From Streptomyces sp. Z26 (lineage in GTDB: Bacteria; Actinomycetota; Actinomycetes; Streptomycetales; Streptomycetaceae): a stretch of 64,000 nt of DNA. Position 1 is the stretch's first letter, and each line of letters opens with the position of its first letter. Below, piece after piece: positions 34,280 to 42,926 of this stretch. The stretch is taken from positions 2,912,001 through 2,976,000 of the forward strand of contig NZ_RCHV01000002.1 of the NCBI RefSeq assembly GCF_003665095.1, written 5' to 3'. Made by a program: the position numbers and the translations under genes. A model generated the notes under the pieces. The model saw only the letters and a program-made list of their open reading frames with translations. It ran no database searches and was not told the origin of the DNA.

Positions 34280-36931
34280 TTGCTCACCGCCGAGATCCGC
34301 AACCGCTTCCTCGACTTCTTCGCCGCGCGCGGCCACACCGTGGTGCCCAGCGCACCGCTGCCGACGCCCGATCCGACGCTGCTGTTCGTCAACGCGGGCA
34401 TGGTTCCCTTCAAGCCGTACCTGACCGGCGAGGTCGCCGCGCCCTGGCCGCGGGCGGCGAGCGTGCAGAAGTGCGTACGCACCCTGGACATCGAGGAGGT
34501 TGGCCGCACCACCCGGCACGGCTCCTTCTTCCAGATGAACGGCAACTTCTCCCTCGGCGACTACTTCAAGGAGGAAGCCGTCGCCTACGCATGGGAGCTG
34601 TCCACCACCCCCACCGCCGACGGCGGTTACGGCCTGGACCCGGACCGCGTCTGGGCCACCGTCCACCACAGCGACGACGAGGCCCGCGACCTGTGGCGCC
34701 GGGTCGCCGGACTGCCGGACGAACGGATCGTGGCGCGAGGCGACGAGGACAACTTCTGGTCCATGGGCGTACCCGGGCCGTGTGGCCCGTGCTCCGAGCT
34801 GTACTACGACCGGGGCCCCGCCTTCGGACCCGCGGGCGGCCCCGCCGTGGACGAGGACCGCTACATGGAGTTCTGGAACCTCGTCTTCATGCAGTACGAG
34901 CGCGGTGAGGGCACCGGCAAGTCCGGCTACCCGATCCTCGGCGACCTCCCCCGCCGCAACATCGACACCGGCATGGGCCTGGAACGCATGGCCACCCTCC
35001 TCCAGGACGTCGACAACCTCTACGAGACCGACGAGACCCGCCCCGTCCTCGACCGCGCCGCGGAAATCGCCGGAGTCCGCTACGGCGCCGACCCCGAGAA
35101 CGACGTACGCCTGCGCGTGGTCGCCGACCACGTCCGCACCGCCCTCATGCTGCTCACGGACGGCACCTCACCGGGAAACGAGGGCCGCGGGTACGTGCTG
35201 CGCCGCATCCTGCGCCGCACCGTGCGTTCCATGCGCCAGCTCGGCCACCAGGACCCCGTACTCCCCGAGCTCCTCTCCGTGGCCCGCGACCGCATGGCGC
35301 CCGGCTACCCCGAGGTCGCGGAGTCCTATGCCCGGATCGCCGACCAGGCGGCCGGGGAGGAGGACGCCTTCCGGGCGACGCTGCGCCAGGGCACCACCGT
35401 CCTGGACAGCGCGGTGGCGCAGGCGAGGGCGGCCGACGGACGCCAACTGCCGGGCGCGCAAGCGTTCCTGCTGCACGACACGTACGGCTTCCCCATCGAC
35501 CTCACTCTGGAGATGGCCGCCGAGCAGGGCGTCGAAGTCGACCGCGACGGCTTCACCGCCCTCATGCGCGAACAGCGCGAACGCGCCCGCGCCGACGCCC
35601 GCGCCCGCAAGTCGGGCGGCACCGACACCTCCGCCCTGCGCCCCGTCCTCGACGCGCACGGCCCCACCGACTGGCGGGCCTGGGACACCCTCACCACCGA
35701 CTCCCGCGTCCTCGCCCTGCTGGGCACGGACGGCACCGTCCCCACCGCGGGCGAGGGCGAGATCGTCACCGCCGTCCTGGACCGCACCCCGTTCTACGCC
35801 GAGTCCGGCGGCCAGGACAGCGACGCCGGACACCTCTCCGGTACCTCCGTCGAGGCAGAAGTCCTCGACGTGCAACGGCCGTTGCCCGGTCTGGTCGCCC
35901 ACCGGGTCCGCGTCACGGCGGGCGAGTTGGCCGTCGGGGACGGCGTGCACGCCGCGGTGGACCCCGAATGGCGGCTCGGCGCCCGCCAGGCGCACTCCGG
36001 CACCCACGTCCTGCACGCCGCCCTGCGCCAGGTCCTCGGGCCGACCGCGCTCCAGTCCGGCTCGTACAACCGCCCCGGCCACCTCCGCCTCGACTTCCCC
36101 TGGCGCGGCGGTCTGTCCGCCGCCACCCGCGACGACGTCGAACAGGCCGCCAACCAGGCGCTGCGCCGCGACCTGCCCGTCGGCGTGCGCTGGATGACAC
36201 TGCCCGAGGCGCGTGAGATCGGCGCGCTCGCACTCTTCGACGAGACGTACGGCGAGCAGGTCCGCGTCGTCGAGATCGGCGGCTCCTGGTCCCGCGAACT
36301 GTGCGGCGGCACCCACGTCGACCACGCCGCACAGATCGGAGTGGTCACCCTCACCGCGGAGTCCTCCGTCGGCGCAGGCATGCGCAGGCTGGAGGCCGCC
36401 GTCGGCGTCGAGGGGTTCGGCTACCTCGCCCGCGAGCGCGACCTGGTCTCCCGTATCGCCGAACAGCTCCAAGCCCCTCGGGCCGAACTGCCCGACCGCG
36501 TCGCCGGGCTGCTCGACCGGCTCAAGGCGGCCGACCGCGAGAACCAGCGCCTCCGGCAGGAGGCCACCCGTACCCGCGCAGCCGAACTGGCCGCACACGC
36601 CGAGGACGTACACGGCGTACTCGTCGCCACCGCCACGACCGGCGAGGGCGCCGCACCAGCCAGGGACCTCGCCGGCGCCGTACGCGACCAACTGCCCGCC
36701 GGCCGCCCCGGCGTCGCCGTGGTCGGTACGGAAGCCGGGCGGACCGCCGTCGTCGTCGTGGCACTCAACCAGGCCGCCCGCGACGCCGGGCTCGACGCCT
36801 CGGCGCTGGTCAAGCGGCTGCTGTCCGGGCGCGGCGGCGGCACACCCGAACTTGCCCAGGGAGGCGGCCTCCCCACCTCCGAACTGACACGGACCCTCGC
36901 GGCCGTGCCAGGGCTCGTCTCCGGCAACTGA
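34280..36931 (+). CDS. alaS: Alanyl-tRNA synthetase paralog
   Basis: A full-length 883-residue AlaRS: class II motif 1 region NRFLDFFAARGHTVVPSAPL, motif 2 TTRHGSFFQMNGNFSLGDY, and motif 3 GRGYVLRRILRRTVR. The editing-domain zinc ligands are intact (HSGTH and CGGTH), and the C-terminal C-Ala domain ends with GRGGGTPELAQGGG. I use TTG 34280 (GGAG 8 bp upstream); the frame upstream is continuous with GNAT. It is probably a second alaS. The zinc ligands are retained, so this is not a zinc-sparing isoform. Confidence 0.9.
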   Translation: MLTAEIRNRFLDFFAARGHTVVPSAPLPTPDPTLLFVNAGMVPFKPYLTGEVAAPWPRAASVQKCVRTLDIEEVGRTTRHGSFFQMNGNFSLGDYFKEEAVAYAWELSTTPTADGGYGLDPDRVWATVHHSDDEARDLWRRVAGLPDERIVARGDEDNFWSMGVPGPCGPCSELYYDRGPAFGPAGGPAVDEDRYMEFWNLVFMQYERGEGTGKSGYPILGDLPRRNIDTGMGLERMATLLQDVDNLYETDETRPVLDRAAEIAGVRYGADPENDVRLRVVADHVRTALMLLTDGTSPGNEGRGYVLRRILRRTVRSMRQLGHQDPVLPELLSVARDRMAPGYPEVAESYARIADQAAGEEDAFRATLRQGTTVLDSAVAQARAADGRQLPGAQAFLLHDTYGFPIDLTLEMAAEQGVEVDRDGFTALMREQRERARADARARKSGGTDTSALRPVLDAHGPTDWRAWDTLTTDSRVLALLGTDGTVPTAGEGEIVTAVLDRTPFYAESGGQDSDAGHLSGTSVEAEVLDVQRPLPGLVAHRVRVTAGELAVGDGVHAAVDPEWRLGARQAHSGTHVLHAALRQVLGPTALQSGSYNRPGHLRLDFPWRGGLSAATRDDVEQAANQALRRDLPVGVRWMTLPEAREIGALALFDETYGEQVRVVEIGGSWSRELCGGTHVDHAAQIGVVTLTAESSVGAGMRRLEAAVGVEGFGYLARERDLVSRIAEQLQAPRAELPDRVAGLLDRLKAADRENQRLRQEATRTRAAELAAHAEDVHGVLVATATTGEGAAPARDLAGAVRDQLPAGRPGVAVVGTEAGRTAVVVVALNQAARDAGLDASALVKRLLSGRGGGTPELAQGGGLPTSELTRTLAAVPGLVSGN

Positions 36932-37062
36932 CCCCGGCACCCTCCGTTCCGAACCGGGAGCCCCGCGCCGCCTTCCGCCCCGGCGCAGAGCCTCCCGTCA
37001 ACGCCCGGAACGGGAAAGTCGCCCCCAGGCGACCTGAAATTCGCAACAGCAATCACATAATT

Positions 37063-37086
37063 CCCGTGCTGACATGTCAGCACGGG
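37063..37086. repeat. 24-bp perfect palindrome, copy A
   Basis: CCCGTGCTGACA followed by its exact complement. An identical copy is at 42340-42363. Both are followed by GG-CAGGATCGAGG-like sequence and, about 100 bp on, by the tRNA-Glu 3' repeat. It is probably a recombination or replication site of the integrated elements. Confidence 0.7.
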
Positions 37087-37184
37087 GACAGGATCGAGGG
37101 GGATCGAGCCGACCCCAGGAGGACACAGAAAGGCGTAGCTGCTGGGCTTCGCCGCATCTCCGCAGGTCAGCGAGGTAACGATTT

Positions 37185-37213
37185 CGGGTTCGAATCCCGT
37201 TGGGGGCACGCAA
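37185..37213 (+). repeat. 29-bp tRNA-Glu 3'-end repeat, middle copy (att-like)
   Basis: Identical to 2496-2524, but the 5' two-thirds of tRNA-Glu are missing. The sequence before it (ATCTCCGCAGGTCAGCGAGG and beyond) is shared with the copy at 42462, not with tRNA-Glu. This marks the right end of an inserted element. Confidence 0.75.
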
Positions 37214-37250
37214 CACCTGTGCGAGACTTGCTCTCGCATGCACGACGCTT

Positions 37251-37325
37251 GGTCCTGTGGAGCAGTTTGGAGTGCTCGCCACCCTGTCAAGGTGGAGGCC
37301 GCGGGTTCAAATCCCGTCAGGACCG
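37251..37325 (+). tRNA. tRNA-Asp (GUC), copy 2
   Basis: Identical in sequence to the copy at 2563. The cloverleaf is intact, with anticodon GTC. It lies 41 bp behind the partial tRNA-Glu. No promoter is visible other than read-through. Confidence 0.95.
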
Positions 37326-37329
37326 CTGC

Positions 37330-37403
37330 GGCTGGGTAGCTCAGTTGGTACGAGCGATCGCCTGAAAAGCGATAGGTCGCCGGTTCGACCCCGGCCCCAG
37401 CCA
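37330..37403 (+). tRNA. tRNA-Phe (GAA), copy 2
   Basis: An intact 74-nt cloverleaf identical to copy 1, only 4 bp after tRNA-Asp (27 bp in array 1). It is followed by a different terminator from array 1. Confidence 0.95.
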
Positions 37404-37408
37404 CCATC

Positions 37409-37436
37409 AAGGCCCCGATCCCCGGATCGGGGCCTT
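37409..37436 (+). terminator. Terminator of tRNA array 2
   Basis: AAGGCCCCGATC-CCCG-GATCGGGGCCTT: a 12-bp stem with CCCG loop and a short T run. The same hairpin recurs at 47381-47404 behind the Ppx/GppA gene. Confidence 0.85.
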
Positions 37437-37629
37437 TCTCAGCGGTCAGACGACGTCGTGGCACACGGCCTCCCCGCGCGGACAGCCACCCGCCCTCGAC
37501 GTCTCGGGCAGCACACAATCGCACCGCCCTTGCAGGCCGAAGCAGGTACCCATGACGACACACCCCCGGCTCCGCGTGCGAGCCCGGGGCCGGGGCCGGG
37601 GGCCAGGTCGGCTCCGAGAGGACTCCGGA

Positions 37630-38505
37630 TCAGCCGCCTCCGCTGGCTCCCGCGCGGGAATCCGCCGAGGTGCTCCCGTCCTCGGCGATGGAGGCGCTGA
37701 AAGCGGTGGCAAGCTCTGTGAGCCGGGCCACGCCCCGGCCCCCCAGGTACTCGTACGGGGCCGCGTCCAGGCGGTCGGTATCGGCCTCGATCTTCTCACG
37801 AAGCTGAGCGCCCGCCGCCGTCAGCACGTTATCGCTGGTGAGCAGTCCACGGTCGCGGAGACGCCGCTCAGCAGCCTGCCAGTCGTGGGTGCTGAGACCA
37901 CGGGTCTCGAGGACCCACTCGACAGGCCTCCCCTGTCCGGTCGCGGTATGCGAGACCAGTGCCTCAACCGGGTCCAGGCCGGAGTTGACCAGGGTGATCA
38001 CGTGACTGTCACCGCGGTGTTCGCGCAACAGCGTGGCCGCGTACCACAGAGCCAGGTGCGGCGGCTCCGGCACGGGCAGATCCGCGTTGGCCGCGTAGAG
38101 AGGACGTGCTTGCCGGGTGCACGCCTGAGTGGCGAGCAGAGCCAGATCCGCAGCTTCGATCATTTCCTGGGAAGCGATGAGCACTTCGCCCAACCGCCGC
38201 CTCAGCATCTTGTCCACGGCCCGCAACCGGGCTGCCAACGCGGCTTCGGGGGAAACGACGTCCCACACCGCGGGGATGTGACGGGCCACCAGCGCGTGGT
38301 CGAAGACGAAGAAGGCCGAGGTGATGATCCCCGCTCGTACCCTCCCGAACGGCGCTGCGCGGCCGACGAAGTAGGCAGCAGCTCGGTCCTCAAGTCCCAG
38401 TTCGGCAAGTTCCGTGCCGAATTCGGGGGAGAAGTAGAAAGCGGAATGGATCTTGTTGACGACGTCGTGACATCGGCGAAAGGCGAACTCGGGGAGGACC
38501 GCCAT
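37630..38505 (-). CDS. SCO6745-like helical/winged-helix protein
   Basis: A 291-residue protein of the SCO6745 family: KIHSAFYFSPEFGTELAELGL at the start, RAAPFGRVRAGIITSAFFVFD, RPLYAANADLPVPEPPH, LWYAATLLREHRGD and a C-terminal winged-helix-like part (TRGLSTHDWQAAERRLRDRG). Family members are common in actinobacteria. Some are annotated as SalK-like, but the function is unproven. It lies 1 bp from the hydrolase stop, so the two are probably cotranscribed. Confidence 0.8.
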   Translation of the reverse strand: MAVLPEFAFRRCHDVVNKIHSAFYFSPEFGTELAELGLEDRAAAYFVGRAAPFGRVRAGIITSAFFVFDHALVARHIPAVWDVVSPEAALAARLRAVDKMLRRRLGEVLIASQEMIEAADLALLATQACTRQARPLYAANADLPVPEPPHLALWYAATLLREHRGDSHVITLVNSGLDPVEALVSHTATGQGRPVEWVLETRGLSTHDWQAAERRLRDRGLLTSDNVLTAAGAQLREKIEADTDRLDAAPYEYLGGRGVARLTELATAFSASIAEDGSTSADSRAGASGGG

Positions 38506-38506
38506 C

Positions 38507-39226
38507 TCAACTCCGCCTTTCCGTCGCTTCGCGAATGAGGGCGACGGCGACTTCGGGATGGGCGATGTGCACCGCGTGGGAGCTGAGCACGGAGGCGGTG
38601 GTGGCGTTCATCCGGTCCGCCATGAAGGCTTGTGCTTCGGGGACAAGGGCGCGGTCCTGCCCGGCGAGGAGGTACCAGGAGGGGATCGTGTGCCACGCGG
38701 CTGCCGTAGCAGGTTCGGTGAGCGCCGCATGGGCGATGGGCCGCTGCGAGGCGGCCATCACCGCGACGGCTTCCGCGGGCAGATCGGCCGCTACGACCTC
38801 GGGAAAGAGGTCGGTCGCGAGGTAGACGTCAGGGCCTCCGGCCGACCCGTGCGCTTCGTAGGGCGTGGGACGGGCTGCCTTCCCGATGAGGGAAGGCGGG
38901 AACGAATGCTGGGAACTCATCACGCTCTCCCCGGCTTCCAGGGCGAACCCGGCGAGATAGACCAGGCCCGTCACGTTGGTGAGGTTGGCGGCGGCCTGGG
39001 ATATGACGGCTCCTCCGTAGGAATGGCCGACCAGGACGACCGGTCCGTCGATCGCCTCGACGACAGCGCCGATAGCGGCCGCATCGGTGTGCAGTCCGCG
39101 AAGGGGATTGGGTGCGGCCACGTGCGGTATGTGGGCGTGATCGAGCAGCGTGCTGAGCCTGGCGAACCCGGAGGAGTCCGAGAACGCTCCATGGACGAGG
39201 ACGACACGGGGAAGCGTGGCGTTCAT
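38507..39226 (-). CDS. Alpha/beta hydrolase (EstC/HNL-like)
   Basis: A 239-residue hydrolase with oxyanion segment VVLVHGAFSDSSGF, nucleophile elbow VLVGHSYGGAVI, predicted acid in LAGQDRALVPE and His in SSHAVHIAHPE. It is intracellular and the substrate is unknown. It belongs to the leftward cassette headed by the flavoreductase and TetR genes. Confidence 0.88.
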   Translation of the reverse strand: MNATLPRVVLVHGAFSDSSGFARLSTLLDHAHIPHVAAPNPLRGLHTDAAAIGAVVEAIDGPVVLVGHSYGGAVISQAAANLTNVTGLVYLAGFALEAGESVMSSQHSFPPSLIGKAARPTPYEAHGSAGGPDVYLATDLFPEVVAADLPAEAVAVMAASQRPIAHAALTEPATAAAWHTIPSWYLLAGQDRALVPEAQAFMADRMNATTASVLSSHAVHIAHPEVAVALIREATERRS

Positions 39227-39328
39227 GGTTCCGCTTTCCGTAGAGGGATGGATCTTTCGGGGAATCGCGACGGCGCGTCGCCGAGTGCCGAGTGCCGGAG
39301 CGGAGGCTGCGGAGGAAAGGGAGGCCGG

Positions 39329-41320
39329 TCAGTGGTTGAAGCTCTCGAACCGCACGTCTTCCCCGGCCGCCCATTCCAGGATTGAGTTCCGAAGCCCTGG
39401 CCCTGTGCATACATGGAACCGTCGGCGCCCTGCCGCACCTTGGGACAGGAAGTCAGCCTTCTCGATTCTTCGTGTGTGTACGTGAGCACCGATCCGGACC
39501 AGGGTTTGGATTTGCGTCTCGTGCCCGGAGGCAGGAACACGGGTTACGAAGAGGTTCGTCGCCGCTCCGAGCCCGTCGTGCCGTTTGAGGGTGTCGACGG
39601 CGAGAGGCAGATCCTCCGCACTCAGGCTCCAGAGGACGGAGAGCTTAAGCCCTGATCTCCACACCGCTCGCACCTGTGCCAGCAGCGGAGTGACTCCCAC
39701 TCCGGCAACGACTACGACGAGTTCTGCGTCAGGGTCGGCGTTCGCGGCGCCGACGTAACTCGCGTCCTCTTCGCCCCCGAATCCCAGGACCGCGGCCTCA
39801 AGCGTGGTTCCAGGCGTCCACCGGGCGAGGAGTTTCGTGACGGGGCCGTGTCTGCGTACCGTGATGTCGAACTCGGCGCCGTACAGCGGCCCCTGTGGTT
39901 CCGATCCGTGAGTGGTACGGGGAGCCGGAGGCGCGGGTGGGCTCGAAATCGTGAAGGATCTGACGTAGTCGTCGTTGAGTGACCCAGGGTCGTGGTCTCG
40001 CATGTGCGACCAGCCGCGGTCGAGTGCGGCGGAGAAGTCAAACGTGACGTACTGCCCTGCGCGCCAGGGCCTGAGTTGGGCGAACTTCTCGCGCGCCGAC
40101 GAAGAGGACGGGTCCGGAGTGAGCCGGAAGGTGTACCGGGATATCGTCGGCGTCACTCGGGTCCCGCGGATCAAAGTCGCGTTCGCCACACCCACCGGAT
40201 TCCCTTCCGCGTCGGTACCGCCGGCGACAGCGGGGTCCGATCCGTCGGTTTCGCAGGCCAGCTTGCGCACCGGTGGGTTGTAGGGCGACTGGTCATACGA
40301 CTTCCCGCGGAACGGCAGTCCCGCCCTCACGAAGCGTGCCGCTTCGACCGTGACGCGCACCGCCAGCTTCGTGTGCGGCAGCAGCGCCGCCGCGTCAGCC
40401 CCGACCAGCACCTCTGCCCGTCCAGTGACGTACAGAACATCGCCACTCTCGAAGTCGGGGAAGGTGATTCCGACAGCAGGGTCGGATTTCAGGTTCCCCA
40501 GCGTCTGGAAGAGCCGGTTACCCGAGTACTCCGGATATACGAGGGCGACCCCCTCGTCGGAGTTCCTGAGGATTCGCGCGAACCCGGGTGCGCCGCCTCG
40601 GTTGTTGGTGTCCATGCTTTCGCCACCATGGCGACTGGAGATGAACAATATGTCCGATCTCCCCACGAGCTCCACCGCGTCGGGCGGCAAGGGGAGGAAG
40701 TCGCTCGTGCTGCCTGATGGCCCATCATGAGGCCATATCCTTTTCCTGTTCAGGTACTTGGGGCAGTTACCCAGGGATTCTTCGACAGCGACGGCCAGTC
40801 GCACGTCCACCGGCTCCGTACCGCCGGCGGGAACCGTCCCACCGGCCGGCTGCTTTTCCAGGACCGCGCCGCGGATCGCCCTGCCGGCCACTTTGACGCG
40901 GGTCCGTGTCTCCAGGTCGAGCGCCAGACCGGATACCGTCTTCCCGCTGAGGTCGATGGGCTGTCCGTCACTGGAAGGCGTGCCGGAGACCAGTGCCTCC
41001 AGTACGGGGTCCGGGCCGACCCAGCCACCGCCCTCCTCCACGGGCAGACGTCGTAGCCGCGCCGGGAAGGCCAGGCCCAGAACTCCGCTCGACACAAGCC
41101 CTGCCGTCCCCGGTCGGCCACCGAACAGTGTGGTCCACACACGGTCGTGGCGATCCACCGCTCCCAGAGCGAAAAGCGGGAAGTGAGGCAGAGTGGATCC
41201 GTACACGGCTGGCAACCCGCGGGTCGTGGGATTGTCCTCGTACGGCACCCGGAGAAGCCGGTGCATCGCCTCCTCACCGGCGTGCCACTGCGGCCGTGAA
41301 CGGGGAAGATCCGTCGACAT
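39329..41320 (-). CDS. Fused PNPOx-like flavoprotein and ferredoxin-reductase-like protein
   Basis: A 663-residue two-domain protein. The N-terminal half (about 30-370) is a pyridoxamine-phosphate-oxidase-like FMN domain (DILFISSRHGGESMDTNNRG). The C-terminal half (about 400-663) is an FNR-type reductase: FAD motif RSFTISSPP, NAD(P) motif VVVVAGVGVTPLLAQVRAVW and a final FHVCTGPGLRNSILEW. It has no plant-type ferredoxin cysteines. It probably moves electrons from NAD(P)H via FAD to FMN to reduce or detoxify a small molecule. The ATG at 41320 has a GGAGGG site. The TetR gene upstream is the likely regulator. Confidence 0.85.
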   Translation of the reverse strand: MSTDLPRSRPQWHAGEEAMHRLLRVPYEDNPTTRGLPAVYGSTLPHFPLFALGAVDRHDRVWTTLFGGRPGTAGLVSSGVLGLAFPARLRRLPVEEGGGWVGPDPVLEALVSGTPSSDGQPIDLSGKTVSGLALDLETRTRVKVAGRAIRGAVLEKQPAGGTVPAGGTEPVDVRLAVAVEESLGNCPKYLNRKRIWPHDGPSGSTSDFLPLPPDAVELVGRSDILFISSRHGGESMDTNNRGGAPGFARILRNSDEGVALVYPEYSGNRLFQTLGNLKSDPAVGITFPDFESGDVLYVTGRAEVLVGADAAALLPHTKLAVRVTVEAARFVRAGLPFRGKSYDQSPYNPPVRKLACETDGSDPAVAGGTDAEGNPVGVANATLIRGTRVTPTISRYTFRLTPDPSSSSAREKFAQLRPWRAGQYVTFDFSAALDRGWSHMRDHDPGSLNDDYVRSFTISSPPAPPAPRTTHGSEPQGPLYGAEFDITVRRHGPVTKLLARWTPGTTLEAAVLGFGGEEDASYVGAANADPDAELVVVVAGVGVTPLLAQVRAVWRSGLKLSVLWSLSAEDLPLAVDTLKRHDGLGAATNLFVTRVPASGHETQIQTLVRIGAHVHTRRIEKADFLSQGAAGRRRFHVCTGPGLRNSILEWAAGEDVRFESFNH

Positions 41321-41486
41321 GCTCACCCTCCTTGCTTCTTCTGCCCGGCCGCCCGGGCGCACGGTTGTCAGTGGGCGGTTACGACAGTCCGCGAGGCCCA
41401 ACGCTGCTCCTCGCTCGCCGCACGTGGATCGATCCGTATCTGAAAGTACAAAAAGCAGGCAGGCAAGAGCCCACGTCAGCGCGAGC

Positions 41487-42089
41487 TCACGCTCTTACTG
41501 AGTCGAGGTGCAGGTCTGCGACCCTGCGCAGCTCGTCGAGCGTGGCACCCGACTGCGACAGGACCCGCATCCCGAAGGTCGCGGAAACGATCGCGAGTGC
41601 GGCATCGCCAGGCGTGACGTCTGCTCGCAGACTGCCGTCGCCTCGTCCGATCCTCACCGCACCAGTCACGAGGGAGAGATGGTAATCGTGGAAGCGGTCG
41701 AGGATCCGCTGCACTCGAGGCTCGCGAGCACCAAGATCGGGCGCCATCCGCGAAGCTACGATCATGCAACCCGCAGCATGGCCTTCCTTCCTTGCCTCGG
41801 CTTCCTCCTCAAGGATGGACGAGAAAAGGGCCTCGAGGCGCTCGATCCCCGATCGCCCGGGGCTCGTCAGGACCGCCTCCAACTGCTCCCGGATGAGGGA
41901 AACGCTCCGTTCCAGGGAGCGGACGAACAACTCGTCCTTGGAGACGAACGTGTTGTACAGGCTGCTACGCCGCACGCCGGCCGCCACGCACAACTGCTCC
42001 GTGGTCGTGTCCGCGAACCCGTACACGCGGAACTGGCCGACCGACGCGTCCAGCACCGCCACCTCATCAAACCCTCGCGGTCTACCCAT
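41487..42089 (-). CDS. TetR-family transcriptional regulator
   Basis: A 200-residue TetR protein: N-terminal GRPRGFDEVAVLDASVGQF, helix-turn-helix TTEQLCVAAGVRRSSLYNTF, and a helical ligand domain. It starts with ATG 42089, next to an ACATCA-N10-TGATGT inverted repeat. It probably represses itself and the downstream flavoreductase-hydrolase operon. Confidence 0.9.
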   Translation of the reverse strand: MGRPRGFDEVAVLDASVGQFRVYGFADTTTEQLCVAAGVRRSSLYNTFVSKDELFVRSLERSVSLIREQLEAVLTSPGRSGIERLEALFSSILEEEAEARKEGHAAGCMIVASRMAPDLGAREPRVQRILDRFHDYHLSLVTGAVRIGRGDGSLRADVTPGDAALAIVSATFGMRVLSQSGATLDELRRVADLHLDSVRA

Positions 42090-42100
42090 ACGGAGACCGT

Positions 42101-42122
42101 ACATCATTGTGTATTCTGATGT
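42101..42122. promoter_or_regulatory. Candidate TetR operator
   Basis: The inverted repeat ACATCA-N10-TGATGT lies 12 bp upstream of the regulator's start. Size and position fit autoregulation. Confidence 0.5.
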
Positions 42123-42339
42123 CCAAAACAGGGTGACCGGTGCGATCGCGAACAGGTACGGCGAGGGACCACGAGCCGGCTTCCCGTTTCCCGTCGACCA
42201 AGAGAGCCAGCTGCTCGGCACGGGCGAGGCGAGCCACACGTACCGACCGCGAGGCTGCCGGACACCCTTGCCGACCCCGCCTTCCACACGCGATCAGCCG
42301 GCCCGATAACCGATCTTTGCAATCACAACGGCACGCAGC

Positions 42340-42363
42340 CCCGTGCTGACATGTCAGCACGGG
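42340..42363. repeat. 24-bp perfect palindrome, copy B
   Basis: Identical to 37063-37086. It lies 98 bp before the third tRNA-Glu 3' repeat. Confidence 0.7.
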
Positions 42364-42461
42364 GGCAGGATCGAGGAGGATCGAGCTGGACTCGGGGGGA
42401 CGCGAACGGGTGTAGTTGCCCGGCCCTCGCGAATCTCCGCAGGTCAGCGAGGTAACGATTT

Positions 42462-42490
42462 CGGGTTCGAATCCCGTTGGGGGCACGCAA
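42462..42490 (+). repeat. 29-bp tRNA-Glu 3'-end repeat, right copy (att-like)
   Basis: Identical to 2496-2524 and 37185-37213, again without the 5' part of the tRNA. From here to tRNA-Asp the sequence matches 37185-37250. Confidence 0.75.
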
Positions 42491-42527
42491 CACCTGTGCG
42501 AGACTTGCTCTCGCATGCACGACGCTT

Positions 42528-42602
42528 GGTCCTGTGGAGCAGTTTGGAGTGCTCGCCACCCTGTCAAGGTGGAGGCCGCGGGTTCAAAGCCCGTCAGGAC
42601 CG
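42528..42602 (+). tRNA. tRNA-Asp (GUC), copy 3 with a T-loop variant
   Basis: Identical to the other copies except for one base: the T-loop reads TTCAAAG rather than TTCAAAT (position 60). Stems are intact and the anticodon is GTC. It is probably still functional. Confidence 0.9.
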
Positions 42603-42606
42603 CTGC

Positions 42607-42680
42607 GGCTGGGTAGCTCAGTTGGTACGAGCGATCGCCTGAAAAGCGATAGGTCGCCGGTTCGACCCCGGCCCCAGCCA
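42607..42680 (+). tRNA. tRNA-Phe (GAA), copy 3
   Basis: An intact 74-nt cloverleaf identical to copies 1 and 2. It is followed by the array 1 type of terminator. Confidence 0.95.
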
Positions 42681-42688
42681 CACCCAGG

Positions 42689-42722
42689 GAACGTCCCGGA
42701 CGGCATGCCGTCCGGGACGTTC
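42689..42722 (+). terminator. Terminator of tRNA array 3
   Basis: The same 15-bp stem as at 2747, with loop CATG, followed by TCTCGTT. Confidence 0.85.
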
Positions 42723-42765
42723 TCGTTGTGCGGCGGGTGCGGTTGGTGCCGCCGTCGGGGTCGAT

Positions 42766-42813
42766 GAAGCGACGGCGGCCTTTGACCGACAGCGGGGCAT
42801 TACGGTGAGACAT
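42766..42813 (-). pseudogene. N-terminal fragment of an IS481-type transposase
   Basis: The minus strand reads MSHRNAPLSVKGRRRF from ATG 42813, a typical start of Streptomyces IS481-type transposases. The similarity stops after about 16 codons. It is a small relic between the third tRNA-Phe and its fragment at 43268. Confidence 0.5.
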
Positions 42814-42926
42814 CAGGCGGGTCCTTCACGCCGATGGACGAGTGATTTGGCAGTTCTCATCCTGCCGCCGAAAAACCCGACACTCACGTACCGACTCCGC
42901 GTCTGCAACCTCATGCCCCGCAACAC

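Noticed and set aside
34280..36931. AlaRS as a zinc-sparing paralog like the ribosomal proteins
   Set aside because: The HxxxH and CxxxH zinc ligands (HSGTH, CGGTH) are intact.
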